From Bacillus oleivorans (GTDB taxonomy: Bacteria; Bacillota; Bacilli; Bacillales; JC228), in the NCBI RefSeq assembly GCF_900207585.1, contig NZ_OAOP01000007.1, positions 1 through 64,000 of the forward strand: DNA of 64,000 nt, read 5' to 3'. Of the stretch, positions 8,960 to 18,767 are shown one piece after another; position 1 is the first letter of the stretch; every line of letters begins with the position of its first letter. The position numbers and the translations under genes are program-made. The notes under the pieces are model-generated. The model had not been told where the DNA came from, did no database searches, and was given only the letters and a program-made list of their open reading frames with translations.

Positions 8960-9425
8960 TTGAGCAGAATTTTAATAATTGATCGGGAAACGCATTTTTA
9001 GAGCAGGAATCCCGATAATCGGGTGGAGGAAACTCGAATTAAATGGGCGGGAACCCAGGTAAATGGGCGGAACATTGAAGTAAATGGGCGGAACCTCGAA
9101 GTAAATGGGCGGAACCTCGATCGAAGTAAATGGGCGGAACCTCGAAGTAAATGGGCGGGAACCCCAAGTAAATGGGCGGGAACCCCAGGTAAATGGGCGG
9201 GCAACCCGGTAATTGAGCGGTGAACGCGAAAAATGGGCTGAACTTCAAGTAAATGGGCGAAAAACCCAGTAATTGAGCAGTAAATCCGATAATTGAGCGA
9301 GAAACCCGGATAATAGAGCGGAAACCTCAAATAATTGAGCGGAAACTCCAACCAATAGAGCGGAACCCCCAACCAATTGAGCAGCAAACCCAGTAATTGA
9401 GCAAAACAGCACTTAAATCGGGCGA
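8960..9425. repeat. Degenerate tandem array, 20–21-bp unit, about 20 copies
   Basis: The unit reads AAATGGGCGGAACCTCGAAGT in its commonest form (one 21-base period, consensus core ATGGGCGG). From 9040 to about 9220 the copies are nearly identical. From 9220 on they drift to a sister form with core AATTGAGCGG followed by AAACCC. More decayed copies extend back to about 8960. Copies are contiguous with no unique spacers. Both strands are open in several frames across it only because the period is near a multiple of three. Confidence 0.8.
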
Positions 9426-9543
9426 CCCGCCGTAATAACGAAACGGTGGAACTAACCCCAACAGTACAGTAAATTTCGGGCAAATTGCCCTACCGCTTTT
9501 ACAGACAACTGAATAGCAAATACTTCTAGCAGGAGGCGGCGGT

Positions 9544-10875
9544 TTGAATAAAATTTATGTGTTAGATACCAATGTCTTATTGCAGGATCCGTATTCGATC
9601 TTTTCGTTTGAAGATAACGAGGTTGTAATACCTGCTGTAGTTTTAGAGGAGGTCGATTCGAAAAAAAGATATATGGACGAAATTGGGAGGAATGCAAGGC
9701 AGGTATCTAAACTTATAGATAGTTTGAGGGAGAATGGAAAGTTACACGAGAAAATCCCTTTAGAAAATGGCGGCTCACTCAGAATTGAATTAAATCACCG
9801 TTCATTTCAGCAATTACAAGAAATATTTGTGGAAAAAACGAATGATAACCGGATTTTAGCAGTAGCGAAAAATTTATCCTTAGAGGAAGAAGCAAAAGAG
9901 AATGGCAGTCATGTCATATTAGTTTCTAAAGATGCTCTTGTCAGGGTAAAGGCTGATGCCATTGGTTTATATGCAGAGGATTTTTTAAGCGACCGTGTTG
10001 TGGAAGTAGACCATATATACTCAGGGTTTAATGAAAATTATGTAGATAACGCAATATTAACTAAATTTTATGAACAAGGAGAAATACTCGTTTCTGATCT
10101 GTCTTTTTCCTCCTCCTGTTATCCGCATCAATTTTTTATTATGAAGGATGCCTTTGGAGGGTCATCGTCTGCAATAGGAATGGTTGACTCGTCTGGAACT
10201 AGGATTAGAAAGATGTCTCATAAGGAAGAGCATGTTTGGGGGATTAAACCTAGAAATGTTCAGCAAAACATGGGAATTGAGCTGCTTCTTCGCGATGACA
10301 TTCAGCTTGTCAGTATGATTGGTAAGGCAGGAACGGGTAAAACATTATTAGCACTGGCAGCGGGTTTATGGCAAACAGAGGACCTGGGCAGATATAAGAA
10401 GCTGTTAGTGGCTAGACCAATCGTGCCTGTTGGCAAAGACATTGGGTATTTGCCTGGTGAGAAACAGGAGAAGCTCCGCCCGTGGATGCAGCCAATTTAT
10501 GATAATCTCGAGTACTTATTTAATACGAAGAAGCCAGGTGAATTAGATGCGATATTAGCCGGAATGGGATCAATTGAAGTGGAAGCTCTTACCTATATTA
10601 GGGGCAGGAGTATTCCAGAACAATTTATTATTATTGATGAAGCTCAGAATTTAACCAAGCATGAAGTCAAAACGATATTAACCCGGGTTGGGGAAAGAAG
10701 TAAAATCATTTTAATGGGGGACCCTGAACAAATCGATCATCCTTATCTCGATGAATATAATAATGGACTTACTTATGTGGTAGAGAAGTTTAAAGATCAA
10801 TCGATTGCGGGGCATATTAAGCTAATAAAAGGTGAAAGATCGAACCTCGCCAAATTAGCAGCCGAGTTGCTTTAA
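9544..10875 (+). CDS. ylaK: PIN–PhoH fusion ATPase YlaK (PhoH2 type)
   Basis: A 443-residue protein with an N-terminal PIN RNase domain (about 1–150; YVLDTNVLLQDP, then VVLEEVDSKKR) and a C-terminal PhoH ATPase. The Walker A is MIGKAGTGKTLLALA near residue 262 and Walker B is FIIIDEAQN near 363. PhoH2 proteins of this layout are described as RNA helicase/ribonucleases. The TTG start at 9544 follows AGGAGG at 9531 with 7-base spacing. Upstream lies the tandem repeat array, so its promoter probably sits within 9426–9530. Confidence 0.9.
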   Translation: MNKIYVLDTNVLLQDPYSIFSFEDNEVVIPAVVLEEVDSKKRYMDEIGRNARQVSKLIDSLRENGKLHEKIPLENGGSLRIELNHRSFQQLQEIFVEKTNDNRILAVAKNLSLEEEAKENGSHVILVSKDALVRVKADAIGLYAEDFLSDRVVEVDHIYSGFNENYVDNAILTKFYEQGEILVSDLSFSSSCYPHQFFIMKDAFGGSSSAIGMVDSSGTRIRKMSHKEEHVWGIKPRNVQQNMGIELLLRDDIQLVSMIGKAGTGKTLLALAAGLWQTEDLGRYKKLLVARPIVPVGKDIGYLPGEKQEKLRPWMQPIYDNLEYLFNTKKPGELDAILAGMGSIEVEALTYIRGRSIPEQFIIIDEAQNLTKHEVKTILTRVGERSKIILMGDPEQIDHPYLDEYNNGLTYVVEKFKDQSIAGHIKLIKGERSNLAKLAAELL

Positions 10876-10887
10876 GAAGAAAAATAA

Positions 10888-10960
10888 TTGGCCCACAAAG
10901 AATAAGTTATCCTTTTTGCTGTTATCAAGTCTAACTCGAATCATACGTTATTGTGGGCCA
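10888..10960. other. Inverted repeat with long loop between ylaK and ylaL
   Basis: TGGCCCACAA (10889–10898) is exactly mirrored by TTGTGGGCCA (10951–10960), separated by 52 bases. The loop contains a second, AT-rich part. No T-run follows on either strand, so it is not a standard terminator although it lies between convergent genes. Confidence 0.6.
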
Positions 10961-10971
10961 CTAGCGGTTCT

Positions 10972-11457
10972 TTATTTAACGATAATCGCTGTTACATGTT
11001 TAATGGGATTTTCAAGATTAGACCGATCACCGTAGATAACATGAACAGGTCCATCTTCTTTTAGCGGTTTTCCTTGATTTGAGAATTTCATCAGGATATT
11101 GTATCCCTCTTCAATGGAAAGAGTTACATCACCATCTTTTGTTTGGATAATTAGTTGGCTAGCATCTTCATTCGGCTTTGCATTTTCTAAAAATGGCTGA
11201 AAAGGCATGGCGAAAGTTCCATTTAAAATTTTTTCTTTTAAAAATTTTTTTTCGGATTTGATTGTCGGAGGAGAGACGGCACCTTCCATAATTTCTTTTT
11301 CCCAGTTCTTTGATAAAACTTCAGTAAAGTCTTTTTCTTCCTTGGCTTCCTGTGCCTTTTCGTCTAAATCCAATTTTCTATCATCAAAAATCCAAACGGA
11401 CGGATCTAACGTTAACGAATAGCGGACATTTCCTTTTAATTGAATAATAAAATCCAT
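10972..11457 (-). CDS. ylaL: YlaL family protein
   Basis: A 161-residue soluble protein matching the position and character of B. subtilis YlaL; function is unknown. It starts MDFIIQLKGNVRYSLTLDPSVWIFDD. A charged central helix region (DEKAQEAKEEKDFTEVL) is followed by a compact C-terminal part with VHVIYGDRSNLENPIKHVTAI. ATG at 11457 is preferred, since AAAGGA is well placed for it; a TTG three codons upstream is possible. Confidence 0.7.
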   Translation of the reverse strand: MDFIIQLKGNVRYSLTLDPSVWIFDDRKLDLDEKAQEAKEEKDFTEVLSKNWEKEIMEGAVSPPTIKSEKKFLKEKILNGTFAMPFQPFLENAKPNEDASQLIIQTKDGDVTLSIEEGYNILMKFSNQGKPLKEDGPVHVIYGDRSNLENPIKHVTAIIVK

Positions 11458-11564
11458 GGATCCCAATCCTTTCGTATCAAAATTTTCACCTGTCAGTCTA
11501 TTGCATCATTCTTTGCTTATAGGAAATTCTATGTAAAAGATTATAAGTGTAAAGGGTGTTCAAT

Positions 11565-12494
11565 TTGACATGTCAGGCAAGTAATGAACTCGAACAATTA
11601 GTGTTGCAGGCAAGACCTTATAGTTCACAAGGGAAGCTGGCTACATATATCCCTGCCTTAGAAAAAGCAAATCCGAGCCATTTGTCGGTCGCGATTTTTC
11701 ACTTAGATGGTACTTGTACATATGCTGGTGATTATAAACAAAGGTTCTCGCTACAAAGTATATCAAAAGTTTTAAGCTTAGCATATGTTTTGGCTCGAAT
11801 AGGGGATGAGGAAGTGTTCCAAAGAGTAGGAATGGAGCCGACGGGTGATCCTTTTAATTCAATTGCCAAGCTAGAAACAACTAAGCCTTCAAAGCCGCTG
11901 AACCCTATGATTAATGCTGGTGCTCTAGTGGTTACCAGTTTAATTCCAGGGGCTGATTTAAAGGAGCAATGGGAAGATTTCCTGGACTTTATCAGAACAT
12001 TAACAGGTAATCCGGAAATCGCCTATAATAAAGAACTGCAAGAATCTGAGTTTAGTACCTCATACCTGAATCGTGCTCTTTGTTTTTTTATGAAACAGCA
12101 TGGGATCATAAATGGTGAAGTGGAAAAGATTATGGAGCTGTATACGAAGCAATGCTCGATTGAAATGAATTGCCTCGAGTTAGCCCAATTAGGAGCTGTT
12201 TTTGCAAATAATGGCCGTAATCCTGTTTCGGGCGAGCAAATAATTCCGGTGCAAATTGCACGAATTTGTAAAACATTTATGGTAACATGCGGGATGTATA
12301 ATGCTTCTGGGGAATTTGCGATGAAAGTGGGAATACCGGCAAAAAGCGGCGTATCAGGCGGAATCCTTGGTGTGATTCCCAATCGCTGCGGAATCGGGGT
12401 TTTTTCGCCAGCCCTTGATGAAAAGGGAAATAGTCTGGCCGGGTGGAAACTATTAGAATTTATGAATGAAAAATATAATTTTAGTATCTTCTAA
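11565..12494 (+). CDS. glsA: Glutaminase (serine beta-lactamase-like fold)
   Basis: A 309-residue enzyme hydrolysing glutamine to glutamate and ammonia; it occupies the ylaM (glsA2) position. Conserved motifs are FSLQSISKVLSLA near residue 60, holding the catalytic Ser-x-x-Lys, then EPTGDPFNSI and KPLNPMINAGA. The C-terminal part has MVTCGMYNASGEFA and IPAKSGVSGGI. TTG at 11565 follows AAAGGGTG and aligns with the family start (…TCQASNELEQL); a GTG nine bases earlier lacks a ribosome site. Confidence 0.93.
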   Translation: MTCQASNELEQLVLQARPYSSQGKLATYIPALEKANPSHLSVAIFHLDGTCTYAGDYKQRFSLQSISKVLSLAYVLARIGDEEVFQRVGMEPTGDPFNSIAKLETTKPSKPLNPMINAGALVVTSLIPGADLKEQWEDFLDFIRTLTGNPEIAYNKELQESEFSTSYLNRALCFFMKQHGIINGEVEKIMELYTKQCSIEMNCLELAQLGAVFANNGRNPVSGEQIIPVQIARICKTFMVTCGMYNASGEFAMKVGIPAKSGVSGGILGVIPNRCGIGVFSPALDEKGNSLAGWKLLEFMNEKYNFSIF

Positions 12495-12586
12495 ATGTCT
12501 GCATCACCCCGTTACTTTCCCTTTTAATCCTTGCAATTTTGAAGATTTGAAGGTAAAATTTAAAGATAGAATCGGCATTTAGAGGT

Positions 12587-12625
12587 TGTTCAAAAAGTCC
12601 GTTAATATTGTCCGCTTTTTGAACA
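12587..12625. terminator. Inverted repeat upstream of ylaN
   Basis: TGTTCAAAAAG (12587–12597) is mirrored by CTTTTTGAACA (12615–12625). A weak T-run lies inside the arm rather than after it. It could end glsA transcription or be a dispersed repeat; the related phrase GGTTGTTCAAAAAGTCCG is common between Bacillus genes in my memory. Confidence 0.5.
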
Positions 12626-12659
12626 AATATCTTTAATGGACGTAAATGGGGGGATCTCC

Positions 12660-12941
12660 GTGGCACAAGAGACAACCGTACAGCATAGTGAAAAAGCGTA
12701 TGAATTGCTTAAGGCAGACGCCGATAAAATTTTTAAATTAATAAAAGTACAAATGGATAATTTGACGATGCCACAATGCCCTCTTTATGAGGAAGTTTTG
12801 GATACACAAATGTTTGGACTATCTCGAGAGATAGACTTTGCTGTCCGCCTTGGTTTAGTTGAACAGAAGGACGGCAAAGAACTCTTAGATGCTTTGGAGC
12901 GACAATTGTCCGTCTTGCATGAGGCATCACAAAAGAAATAA
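12660..12941 (+). CDS. ylaN: YlaN, Fe(II)-binding modulator of Fur
   Basis: A 93-residue helical protein. The family signature [20 protein letters not shown] is nearly invariant. YlaN is essential in low iron and has been described as binding Fe(II) and relieving Fur repression. The start is GTG at 12660, preceded by a GGGGGGATC site; the longer frame from 12636 has no ribosome site. It lies alone between glsA and ftsW with its own terminator. Confidence 0.93.
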   Translation: MAQETTVQHSEKAYELLKADADKIFKLIKVQMDNLTMPQCPLYEEVLDTQMFGLSREIDFAVRLGLVEQKDGKELLDALERQLSVLHEASQKK

Positions 12942-12945
12942 GCTG

Positions 12946-12988
12946 AAAAACTCAAACATTCATAAGAAGCTGTTTGAGTTTTTTTATT
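12946..12988 (+). terminator. Terminator after ylaN
   Basis: AAACTCAAACA and TGTTTGAGTTT form an 11-bp stem followed by a T-rich tract. Confidence 0.85.
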
Positions 12989-13064
12989 TTAATGCGGCAG
13001 GAAACTCTCTTTTTTTATTGAAATGTATCATACATAAGAAATGCTATCAGATGGGGTAGATTAC

Positions 13065-14303
13065 ATGCTAAAAAACGTTTTAAAGTCTTATGATTACTCG
13101 ATTGTGATTGTATATATCCTGTTATGCTTTTTTGGTCTTGTTATGATTTATAGTTCAAGTATTGTTTGGGCGGTCCAGCAGTTAGACCCCCCTCGGCCAA
13201 GTGATTATTTCTATCAAAGGCAAAAAATACATATAATCCTTTCTTTTATTGCCTTTTTTTTCGCAGCTATTTTTCCATACAAACTTTTTCAAAACAAAAA
13301 GGTACTAGCCTTTATTATGCTGGGTAGCCTGATTAGTTTATCTGCCTTATTTTTATTTGGTCAGGTATATAACAATGCTCAGAGCTGGTTTCAGGTGGGG
13401 GCCAGAAGTATTCAGCCTTCTGAATTTGCAAAATTGGGTATCATTATCTATCTGGCAGCTGTTTATGGAAAAAAACAATCCTATATCAATGATTTTAATA
13501 AAGGGGTTGTCCCCCCGCTTTTATACTTATTATTAGTTTGCTTTCTTGTTATGGTTCAGCCTGACTTCGGGACAGCAGCGATTATCTTCATGATAGGGGC
13601 ATTTATGATTATTTGCTCCGGAATGAATATTAAAAGCTTAGCGAAACTTTTCTTGTTAGGAGTAACGCTTATTTTATTAATCTCTCCCTTTATTTTAATG
13701 AATAAAGACGAGATCTTTTCAGAGGAGAGACTTGGTAGAGTCGAAGGGTTTTTAGATCCTTTTTCTGATGTACAGGATGATGGGTATCACCTTGTCAATT
13801 CCTATTTTGCAATTGGCCTTGGCGGCTTAACGGGAAAAGGGCTTGGCGAAAGTACACAGAAACTTGGGTTCTTGCCTGAGCCTCATACCGATTTTATTAT
13901 TGCCATCATTTCTGAAGAACTTGGGATATTCGGCGTAGGTTTTGTTATCCTCTCTCTAGGTTTTATCGTTCTTCGGGGAATCAGAATAAGCACAAAATGT
14001 AAAGATCCATTTGGAAGTTTACTTGCCATAGGTATCTCAAGCATGATTGGGATTCAATCTTTTATTAATTTAGGAGGTGCTTCCGGCTTAATCCCGATTA
14101 CTGGTGTACCTCTTCCTTTTATCAGTTATGGAGGAAGCTCTTTACTTTTATTATCGTTGTCTCTTGGCTTGCTCGTAAATGTATCATGTTTTACAAACTA
14201 CGAAAGAAGGTATAAAGAGAAAAAAGATCTCCCAGCTGCAGAAGAGGGGCAAAATCAAAAGTTTTATACGATTAGCGGAAATGGGAGAATGATGAATCGA
14301 TAA
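13065..14303 (+). CDS. ftsW: Septal peptidoglycan glycosyltransferase FtsW (SEDS family)
   Basis: A 412-residue polytopic membrane protein that polymerises lipid II at the division septum with its partner PBP. About ten transmembrane segments can be traced. SEDS signatures include ARSIQPSEFAKLGI, RVEGFLDPFSD and the C-terminal ITGVPLPFISYGGSS. The ATG at 13065 follows GATGGGGTA; an in-frame ATG at 13041 lacks a ribosome site. FtsW rather than RodA or SpoVE is inferred from position beside ylaN and pycA, as in B. subtilis. Confidence 0.9.
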   Translation: MLKNVLKSYDYSIVIVYILLCFFGLVMIYSSSIVWAVQQLDPPRPSDYFYQRQKIHIILSFIAFFFAAIFPYKLFQNKKVLAFIMLGSLISLSALFLFGQVYNNAQSWFQVGARSIQPSEFAKLGIIIYLAAVYGKKQSYINDFNKGVVPPLLYLLLVCFLVMVQPDFGTAAIIFMIGAFMIICSGMNIKSLAKLFLLGVTLILLISPFILMNKDEIFSEERLGRVEGFLDPFSDVQDDGYHLVNSYFAIGLGGLTGKGLGESTQKLGFLPEPHTDFIIAIISEELGIFGVGFVILSLGFIVLRGIRISTKCKDPFGSLLAIGISSMIGIQSFINLGGASGLIPITGVPLPFISYGGSSLLLLSLSLGLLVNVSCFTNYERRYKEKKDLPAAEEGQNQKFYTISGNGRMMNR

Positions 14304-14325
14304 ACAAGAGAATGGAGTGGCGTGT

Positions 14326-17300
14326 ATGGGGAAAATCAACAAACTGCTGGTTGCAAATCGCGGGGAAATTGCAATTCGAATTTTTAGAGCCTGCACCGAA
14401 TTAGATATTCGGACAGTGGCGATTTACTCTAAAGAAGACACTGGATCGTACCATCGCTATAAGGCAGATGAAGCTTATTTAGTCGGTGAAGGAAAAAAGC
14501 CGATTGAAGCTTACTTAGATATTGAAGATATTATTAGAATAGCTAAGCAAAGCGGGGTAGATGCCATTCACCCTGGTTATGGATTCTTATCTGAAAACAT
14601 TGGCTTAGCGACCCGCTGTAAAGAAGAAGGGATTACATTTGTTGGTCCTCACCCAGAACATTTGTATATTTTTGGAGATAAGGTAAGGGCGAGAGTGGCC
14701 GCACAAAAAGCTGGTGTTCCTGTCGTTCCGGGAAGTGATGGACCAGTCCAAAGATTAGAGGACGTTATATTATTTGCCAAACAATATGGGTTTCCGATTA
14801 TCTTAAAAGCTGCTCTTGGCGGCGGAGGCAGGGGAATGAGGGTAGTTCGTTCCCAAGAGGAGATTAGACAGGCCTTTGAACGGGCTAAATCAGAAGCAAA
14901 AGCTGCATTTGGCAGTGATGAAGTGTACGTGGAAAAAATGATTGAAGCTCCTAAGCATATCGAGGTTCAGATTTTAGGAGACACGGAAGGTAACATTGTT
15001 CATTTATTTGAACGGGACTGCTCTGTGCAAAGACGTCATCAAAAAGTTGTGGAGGTAGCACCTTCTGTTTCGTTAAAGGAAAGTGTCAGGCAAGAGATTT
15101 GTACCGCAGCTGTAAAGCTTATGGAAAGTGTAGGCTATGTTAATGCAGGAACCGTTGAATTTTTAGTACAGGGAGACCAATTTTATTTCATTGAGGTTAA
15201 TCCGAGGATTCAGGTAGAGCACACGATTACAGAATTAATCACTGGAATTGACATCGTCCATTCACAAATACTAATCGCAGAAGGTTACAGTTTACATAGC
15301 TCGCGGGTTGGGATCCCAAGACAAGAGCAAATCAAGCCGAATGGATATGCGATTCAGTCGAGGGTTACGACGGAAGACCCGCTTAATCAATTCATGCCTG
15401 ATACAGGGAGAATTATCGCTTACCGCTCAGGCGGAGGCTTTGGTGTTCGGCTAGATGCAGGAAATGGGTTTCAGGGTTCTGTCATAACTCCTTACTATGA
15501 TTCATTATTAGTAAAGGTTTCTACTTGGGCTCTAACGTTTGAACAAGCAGCTAAGAAAATGGTTCGAAACCTTCAGGAATTTAGAATTAGGGGAATTAAA
15601 ACTAATATTCCATTCTTGGAGAATGTGGTCAAACATAAAAATTTTCTTTCTGGGCAATATACGACCCATTTTATCGATGAAACACCAGAACTATTTAATT
15701 TTCCAATCAGTAAAGACCGCGGCACAAAGATGCTAACCTATATAGGAAATGTGACAATTAACGGGTTTCCAGGCATCGAAAAAAAGAAGAAGCCCGTCTT
15801 TCCGAGAACTAGGATTCCACAAGTTCCTGCTGATCTCCATTTTAATTTCGGAACTAAACAAGTTCTGGAAGAAAAAGGTGCAGAGGGTTTAGCAAAATGG
15901 GTCAAAGATCAGAAAAAAGTATTACTGACTGATACGACTTTTCGTGATGCACACCAATCCTTATTGGCTACAAGAGTTCGTACCATTGATTTAAAACACA
16001 TTGCAGAACCTGTGGCAAAACTCCTGCCAGACCTGTTTTCTGTAGAAATGTGGGGCGGTGCAACATTTGATGTAGCTTACCGGTTTTTAAAAGAAGACCC
16101 ATGGGAAAGATTGCTTGTTTTACGTGAAAGGATGCCAAATATTCTGTTCCAGATGCTCCTAAGGGCTTCCAATGCGGTCGGATATAAAAATTACCCAGAT
16201 AATGTGATTCGAGAATTTGTTGAGAAGTCCGCTGAAGGAGGAATCGATGTTTTCCGGATCTTCGACAGTTTAAACTGGGTGAAGGGAATGGAAGTAGCGA
16301 TTCAAGCGGTCCGCGATACCGGTAAAGTGGCAGAAGCTGCAATATGTTATACAGGCGATATTTTAGATTCTTCCCGGGCTAAATATGATTTGAATTATTA
16401 TAAGCAGTTAGCCAAAGAACTTGAAAACCAAGGGGCGCATATGCTAGGCATAAAGGATATGGCCGGGCTATTAAAACCGGAAGCTGCTTATCGTTTAATA
16501 TCTTCGTTAAAGGAAACCGTTGAAATTCCAATTCATCTTCATACTCATGATACTAGCGGTAATGGAATCTTTATGTATGCCCGTGCGATCGAAGCCGGAG
16601 TTGATATTGTAGATACAGCTGTAACTACTATGGCAGGATTGACGTCTCAGCCAAGTGCAAATAGTCTTTATTATGCGTTAGAAGGTACAGGAAGACAGCC
16701 GGATCTTTCTATAAAAAATTTAGAGTCCCTGTCAAATTATTGGGAAGATATTCGAAGAATTTACAAAGATTTTGAAAGCGGAATGATGGCTCCCCATCCG
16801 GACGTTTATACTCATGAAATGCCTGGCGGCCAATACAGCAATCTGCAGCAGCAGGCAAAAGCGGTTGGTTTAGGAGAGCGCTGGGATGAAGTGAAAGAAA
16901 TGTACGGAAGAGTGAACTTACTGTTTGGCGATATTGTAAAAGTTACACCATCCTCAAAGGTTGTAGGGGATATGGCTCTCTTTATGGTACAAAATGATCT
17001 GTCAGAAAGTGATGTTTTAGAGAGAGGATATATGCTAGATTTTCCAGATTCAGTTGTTGAGCTTTTTGAAGGATATCTGGGCCAGCCATATGGCGGTTTC
17101 CCTAAAGATTTGCAAAAAGTGATTCTTAAAGGGAGAGACCCAATTACAGTACGCCCTGGAGAACTTCTGGATAATGTTGATTTTGAAGAAATTAAAGAAA
17201 AGTTAGTCCAAGAACTGGATCGTGAAGTAACGAACTATGATGTCCTCTCTTATGCACTCTATCCAAAAGTATTTGAAGAATATAATCAAACCGTTAATCA

Positions 17301-17766
17301 ATTTGGTAATGTATCTGTATTAGATACTCCTACATTTCTTTATGGAATGAGGCTTGGTGAAGAAATAGAAGTAGAGATTGAGACGGGAAAGACGCTGATT
17401 GTTAAATTAGTATCAATTGGTCAGCCACAAGTTGATGGGACTAGGGTTGTTTATTTTGAGTTAAACGGACAACCGCGGGAAGTAGTGATCAAAGATGAAA
17501 ACATTAAAACTACTGTGGCAGAAAGAATAAAAGCAAATCCAAAAAATGAAAATCATATAGGTGCCACAATGCCGGGAACAGTTGTAAAATTATTAGTAGA
17601 GAAGGGAGAAAAGGTTAAAAAAGGAGACCACCTTCTCATTACAGAAGCTATGAAAATGGAAACCACTGTCCAGGCACCATTTGATGGAATTGTCCAATCG
17701 ATTTATGTGCAAAATGGAGATTCTATTAAGGCGGGAGACCTCTTAGTGGAATTAATTAAAGAATAA
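14326..17766 (+). CDS. pycA: Pyruvate carboxylase
   Basis: A 1146-residue biotin enzyme that carboxylates pyruvate to oxaloacetate, refilling the TCA cycle. Domains in order: biotin carboxylase (1 to about 450; VANRGEIAIRIFRA, ALGGGGRGMRV), carboxyltransferase (about 530–1000; LLTDTTFRDAHQSL, MLGIKDMAGLLKP, HTHDTSGNG) and C-terminal biotinyl carrier with the biotinylated lysine in EAMKMET. ATG at 14326 follows GGAGTGG. Length and order fit the single-chain enzyme. A terminator follows; ctaA converges on it. Confidence 0.97.
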   Translation: MGKINKLLVANRGEIAIRIFRACTELDIRTVAIYSKEDTGSYHRYKADEAYLVGEGKKPIEAYLDIEDIIRIAKQSGVDAIHPGYGFLSENIGLATRCKEEGITFVGPHPEHLYIFGDKVRARVAAQKAGVPVVPGSDGPVQRLEDVILFAKQYGFPIILKAALGGGGRGMRVVRSQEEIRQAFERAKSEAKAAFGSDEVYVEKMIEAPKHIEVQILGDTEGNIVHLFERDCSVQRRHQKVVEVAPSVSLKESVRQEICTAAVKLMESVGYVNAGTVEFLVQGDQFYFIEVNPRIQVEHTITELITGIDIVHSQILIAEGYSLHSSRVGIPRQEQIKPNGYAIQSRVTTEDPLNQFMPDTGRIIAYRSGGGFGVRLDAGNGFQGSVITPYYDSLLVKVSTWALTFEQAAKKMVRNLQEFRIRGIKTNIPFLENVVKHKNFLSGQYTTHFIDETPELFNFPISKDRGTKMLTYIGNVTINGFPGIEKKKKPVFPRTRIPQVPADLHFNFGTKQVLEEKGAEGLAKWVKDQKKVLLTDTTFRDAHQSLLATRVRTIDLKHIAEPVAKLLPDLFSVEMWGGATFDVAYRFLKEDPWERLLVLRERMPNILFQMLLRASNAVGYKNYPDNVIREFVEKSAEGGIDVFRIFDSLNWVKGMEVAIQAVRDTGKVAEAAICYTGDILDSSRAKYDLNYYKQLAKELENQGAHMLGIKDMAGLLKPEAAYRLISSLKETVEIPIHLHTHDTSGNGIFMYARAIEAGVDIVDTAVTTMAGLTSQPSANSLYYALEGTGRQPDLSIKNLESLSNYWEDIRRIYKDFESGMMAPHPDVYTHEMPGGQYSNLQQQAKAVGLGERWDEVKEMYGRVNLLFGDIVKVTPSSKVVGDMALFMVQNDLSESDVLERGYMLDFPDSVVELFEGYLGQPYGGFPKDLQKVILKGRDPITVRPGELLDNVDFEEIKEKLVQELDREVTNYDVLSYALYPKVFEEYNQTVNQFGNVSVLDTPTFLYGMRLGEEIEVEIETGKTLIVKLVSIGQPQVDGTRVVYFELNGQPREVVIKDENIKTTVAERIKANPKNENHIGATMPGTVVKLLVEKGEKVKKGDHLLITEAMKMETTVQAPFDGIVQSIYVQNGDSIKAGDLLVELIKE

Positions 17767-17768
17767 CT

Positions 17769-17804
17769 ATAAAAAAGGTGCTGCTTAGGCGGCACCTTTT
17801 TTAT
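17769..17804. terminator. Bidirectional terminator between pycA and ctaA
   Basis: AAAAAAGGTGC and GCACCTTTTTT make the stem, giving T-runs in both directions between convergent genes. Confidence 0.85.
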
Positions 17805-17816
17805 GAAGATTTACTT

Positions 17817-18767
17817 CTATTGCAAATTCACCTGCTGGCCAGCTTTTTCAGGTGAATTAAAGTACAGTTGACTTCGGTACAATAAAAGAATAAAGTAGCT
17901 CAGTAATGCAAATAAAAGGGAAATAAAAAGAGCATGTGCTAAAGCAAAGCCAAGACTTAGGTTTGACAATACAACTAAAGCACCGGCGGTTACCTGTAAT
18001 AAAACAAGGATAAAAGCCATTACCCATCCATATAATAGAGTTTTTTCTTGTTTATAGTGTTTAAAGGCTAGAATCATAATATAGAAAATCCAAATAAACA
18101 CAAAACCTGCTGCAAAACGGTGTCCCATTTGAACCCATTCATGAAAATTAGTTGGAAGTAACCGAGCCGTGCTATTGACACAAAGCGGCCAATCTGGACA
18201 GACAAGACTGGCGTTTACATGCCGGACGAGTGCTCCGGTATAAACAACCGTATACGTATATAAGAAAATTCCAATTATATGACGTTTCATCCTTTTATCT
18301 ATAAATAATGGTTTGTCCTGGTATTTTTGTCCGTCTTCGAAAACGATTAATGTTAGCAGAAAAACGGATGCAAATGAAATTAGTGAGATCCCAAAATGCA
18401 GGGCAAGAACAAAATCGGATTGTCCCCATTTGACGGCAGCCGCCCCAATCAGGGCTTGCAGCACTAAAAATAGAAAGGATAAAACCGACAAAAATCTAGT
18501 TTCTTTTCTTGGCCCAAGATATTTCCACGTCAGAATCGAAAGCGAAAGGACAAGGATTCCTGCTAATCCCGATACGATTCTATGAGCCATTTCAATTATT
18601 AATTCTGAAGTAATTTCTTCAGGGATCAATTGTCCATGACAAAGGGGCCATGAATCCCCACAACCATCTCCAGAGTCGGTTTTCGTAACAAGAGCTCCCC
18701 CTAATAAAACAAAAAGCATAGCAATAGTTGAAAGAATTGCTATTACTTTTAACCCCCTACGCTGCAT
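17817..18767 (-). CDS. ctaA: Heme A synthase
   Basis: A 316-residue polytopic membrane enzyme that oxidises heme O to heme A for cytochrome oxidase. Eight hydrophobic segments are visible. Conserved features are the loop with paired cysteines [13 protein letters not shown] near residue 35, EMAHRIVSG with a heme-ligand His, and in the second half LVCPDWPLC and [12 protein letters not shown] at 18767 follows GAAGG. It is transcribed divergently from ctaB, as in B. subtilis, so the shared gap probably carries both promoters. Confidence 0.95.
   Translation of the reverse strand: MQRRGLKVIAILSTIAMLFVLLGGALVTKTDSGDGCGDSWPLCHGQLIPEEITSELIIEMAHRIVSGLAGILVLSLSILTWKYLGPRKETRFLSVLSFLFLVLQALIGAAAVKWGQSDFVLALHFGISLISFASVFLLTLIVFEDGQKYQDKPLFIDKRMKRHIIGIFLYTYTVVYTGALVRHVNASLVCPDWPLCVNSTARLLPTNFHEWVQMGHRFAAGFVFIWIFYIMILAFKHYKQEKTLLYGWVMAFILVLLQVTAGALVVLSNLSLGFALAHALFISLLFALLSYFILLLYRSQLYFNSPEKAGQQVNLQ

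Noticed and set aside
8960-9425. CRISPR array
   Set aside because: Units are contiguous and variable, with no unique spacers, no leader and no cas genes.
8998-9483. Minus-strand 161-codon frame (and plus-strand partner at 9023–9223) with repeating His-Leu-Leu units
   Set aside because: Both follow from the 20–21-bp tandem repeat; no ribosome site, and the frame drifts as the unit length changes.
16000-16342. Minus-strand 124-codon frame inside pycA
   Set aside because: Shadow of the pycA coding strand, without a ribosome site or known motif.
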